A stretch of DNA of 64,000 nucleotides, taken from positions 474,728 to 538,727 of the forward strand of contig CAWFOP010000007.1 of the NCBI GenBank assembly GCA_963817465.1, in the 5' to 3' direction. This DNA comes from CAMPKL01 sp963817465 (GTDB lineage Bacteria; Acidobacteriota; Terriglobia; Bryobacterales; UBA6623). Numbering within the stretch: the first letter of the stretch is position 1; each line of letters begins with the position of its first letter. The translations under genes were made by a program, and so were the position numbers. Of the stretch, positions 62,692 through 64,000 are shown piece by piece. The notes beneath the pieces were generated by a model. That model saw only the letters and a list, made by a program, of their open reading frames with translations. It was not told the DNA's origin and made no database searches.

Positions 62692-64000
62692 ATGAGCGCC
62701 CAACCTGTTCCCGAACCCGCGAAGCGCGACGCTGCCCGATTATCTCCGGCGCGGAGGATCAACGAGTACGTCTACTGCCCGCGGCTGTTCTACTTCGAGC
62801 AGGTCGAGGGCGTGTTCGTTCACAACGAGCACACGGCCGAAGGCGCGGCGCAGCACAAGCGCGTCGACAAGGAAGGCGGTTCGGCGCCGAAGCCGGATGA
62901 GGCGTCCGAAGAGCCGGTTGTCGTTCGCTCGATGTCGCTTTCGTCGGAGGAGCATCGGGTGATCGCCAAGCTCGACTTGGCGGAATTTTCCGACGGACTG
63001 GCGACGCCCGTCGACTACAAGCACGGACGCCCCATGTCCGGCGAAGACGGCGTCGAGGCTTGGCCGACAGACCGCGTCCAACTCGCCGTGCAAGCCCTGG
63101 TGCTGCGGGCTAACGGCTACCGATGCGAGGAAGGCGTCGTCTTCTACCAGAAGACCCGGCAGCGCGTGCGCATCGTCTTTGACGAAGAGACGATCGCCGA
63201 GGCCGAGCGCGCAATCGCCGGGGCGTGGGAAACCGCGGCGGCGACGAGATTCCCCCTCCGCTGGTCGACTCGCCGAAGTGTCCAGGCTGCTCGCTGGTCG
63301 GCATCTGCATGCCGGATGAGACATGGCAGCTGCAATCCGAGACGCCCGAGTCAGTTGAGCAACTTGGCTTGTTCGACCCCAAGCCCCTACCGCCCAAGAA
63401 GCCGCCGCGCAGCGACACGCGCCTACTCGTGGCGCCGCGCGTGGATCGCCGGCCGCTTGTATCTGAATTCGCAAGGACTGCGGGTGGGCAAGACCGGCGG
63501 CGTGCTGCGCATCAAAGAGCGTGACAAGGTCGTTCAGGACGTGCGCATCAACGAAGTCTGCCAGATCAACCTGATGGGCAATATCCAGATCAGTACGCAG
63601 GCCGTGCAGGAGCTTTGCCAGGCCGAGAAGCCAATTTGCTACTTCTCTCAAGGCGGTTGGTTCTACGGAGTCACGACCGGGCTGAATACCAAGAACGTCT
63701 TGCTGCGGCGCTCGCAGTTTCGCTTGGCGGACGAAGACTTGGTTTTGCCGGCGCATAGCCAGGAAGCTTGTAGCGGGCAAGATCCGCAACCAGCGAACGA
63801 TGCTGCTCCGCAACCACGTCGAGCCGCCCAAACCCCAATTGCGCGAGTTGAAGCGGCTCATCGAGCGCGCGGAAGGCGCGGAGTCGCTCGAGGAGCTGTT
63901 GGGCCTGGAGGGCTTGGCGGCGCGGATCTACTTCGGGCTCTTCTCGGGCATGCTGAAGCGCGACGGGGAGTGGGATGGGGAACCATCGGTTTCCTTCGAT
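62692..64000 (+). CDS. cas4-cas1: Cas4-Cas1 fusion, frameshifted, cut by the window edge
   Basis: ATG 62692 opens a Cas4 domain: RINEYVYCPRLFYFEQVEG (first cluster Cys), VDYKHGRP (RecB-type motif) and, after a shift near 63230, CPGCSLVGIC (the last three Fe-S cysteines). After a second shift near 63430 the Cas1 domain follows: RLYLNSQGLRVGKTGGVLRI, INLMGNIQISTQAVQELCQ, CYFSQGGWFYGVTTGLNTKN. A third shift near 63765 leads to LRNHVEPPKPQLRELKRLIE and LEGLAARIYFGLF, the catalytic-Glu region of Cas1, before the sequence ends. Cas4-Cas1 fusions are typical of type I-G; Cas4 trims prespacers and sets PAM choice. Confidence 0.9.
   Translation, partial: MSAQPVPEPAKRDAARLSPARRINEYVYCPRLFYFEQVEGVFVHNEHTAEGAAQHKRVDKEGGSAPKPDEASEEPVVVRSMSLSSEEHRVIAKLDLAEFSDGLATPVDYKHGRPMSGEDGVEAWPTDRVQLAVQALVLRANGYRCEEGVVFYQKTRQRVRIVFDEETIAEAERAIAGAWETAAATRFPLRWSTRRSVQAARWSASACRMRHGSCNPRRPSQLSNLACSTPSPYRPRSRRAATRAYSWRRAWIAGRLYLNSQGLRVGKTGGVLRIKERDKVVQDVRINEVCQINLMGNIQISTQAVQELCQAEKPICYFSQGGWFYGVTTGLNTKNVLLRRSQFRLADEDLVLPAHSQEACSGQDPQPANDAAPQPRRAAQTPIARVEAAHRARGRRGVARGAVGPGGLGGADLLRALLGHAEARRGVGWGTIGFLR

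Noticed and set aside
62740..63861. 373-residue minus-strand open frame opposite cas4-cas1
   Set aside because: The plus strand carries the Cas4 cysteine motifs and Cas1 blocks; the minus frame has no family features and merely stays open across the plus-strand frameshifts.

Overview
The window looks like a chromosomal segment from an Acidobacteriota bacterium, probably of the Bryobacterales/Solibacter type. Evidence for this is the high GC content, an orphan MacB-like permease of the acidobacterial ADOP type, a VWFA-related protein of acidobacterial type, a PEP-CTERM protein, a Ser/Thr kinase fused to PD40/TolB-type repeats, an SGNH-TPR protein, a sulfatase and a Tat-exported sugar-acid enzyme. 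This placement is an inference from family content; there is no rRNA gene in the window.

Backbone, 1-51 kb. 0-5 kb (minus strand): a partial TonB-like protein, a RibB with a zinc-less GTP-cyclohydrolase-like tail, a PEP-CTERM protein and an ADOP permease. 5.1-13.8 kb (plus): a compact seven-gene MoxR/Bat operon (moxR, DUF58, lipoprotein, batA, a batB-batC fusion, batD, batE). 13.9-17.9 kb: a kinase, a low-molecular-weight phosphatase and a Spy/CpxP-like protein. 18-23.3 kb: moeA-moaC, a VWA protein and a phosphohexomutase. 23.3-27.2 kb: a di-haem peroxidase, an esterase, a HEPN-MNT pair and a small AAA ATPase. 27.3-34.7 kb (minus): an IlvD/Edd dehydratase, an antiporter with a CBS protein, an ACP-FAAL ligase and a mannonate-dehydratase-like protein. 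34.8-51 kb: an AI-2E-type permease, a monooxygenase-like small protein, a sulfatase, SGNH-TPR, GT39, a D-aminoacylase-like amidohydrolase, a hemerythrin, a GT2-GT4 polypeptide, a sialate O-acetylesterase, PhyH and rsgA.

Accessory region, 51-64 kb. An initiator tRNA-Met (51031-51107) is followed by a tyrosine integrase and an excisionase-like gene pointing at the tRNA, the classical left end of an integrative element. Next come two overlapping winged-helix/nuclease-like genes of unknown role, a strongly structured multi-branched palindrome (54714-54844), a small HTH gene, and a type I-G (formerly I-U) CRISPR-Cas locus: cas7/csb1, csb2 (cas5-cas6), cas3 with a C-terminal HD domain, a Cas8/Cas3-extension-like gene, then cas2 and a cas4-cas1 fusion running off the right edge. 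No CRISPR array is visible and no right attachment site was found.

Apparent single-base frameshifts are scattered through the backbone (batD, spy-like, moeA, the mutase, ACP-FAAL, GT2-GT4, the esterase at 47.5 kb) and become very dense in the Cas effector genes (roughly two dozen shifts in 7 kb), while conserved motifs survive. This points either to uncorrected indels in the assembly or to recent decay of the effector module. Coordinates of frameshifted genes are given as one span with the suspected shift positions.
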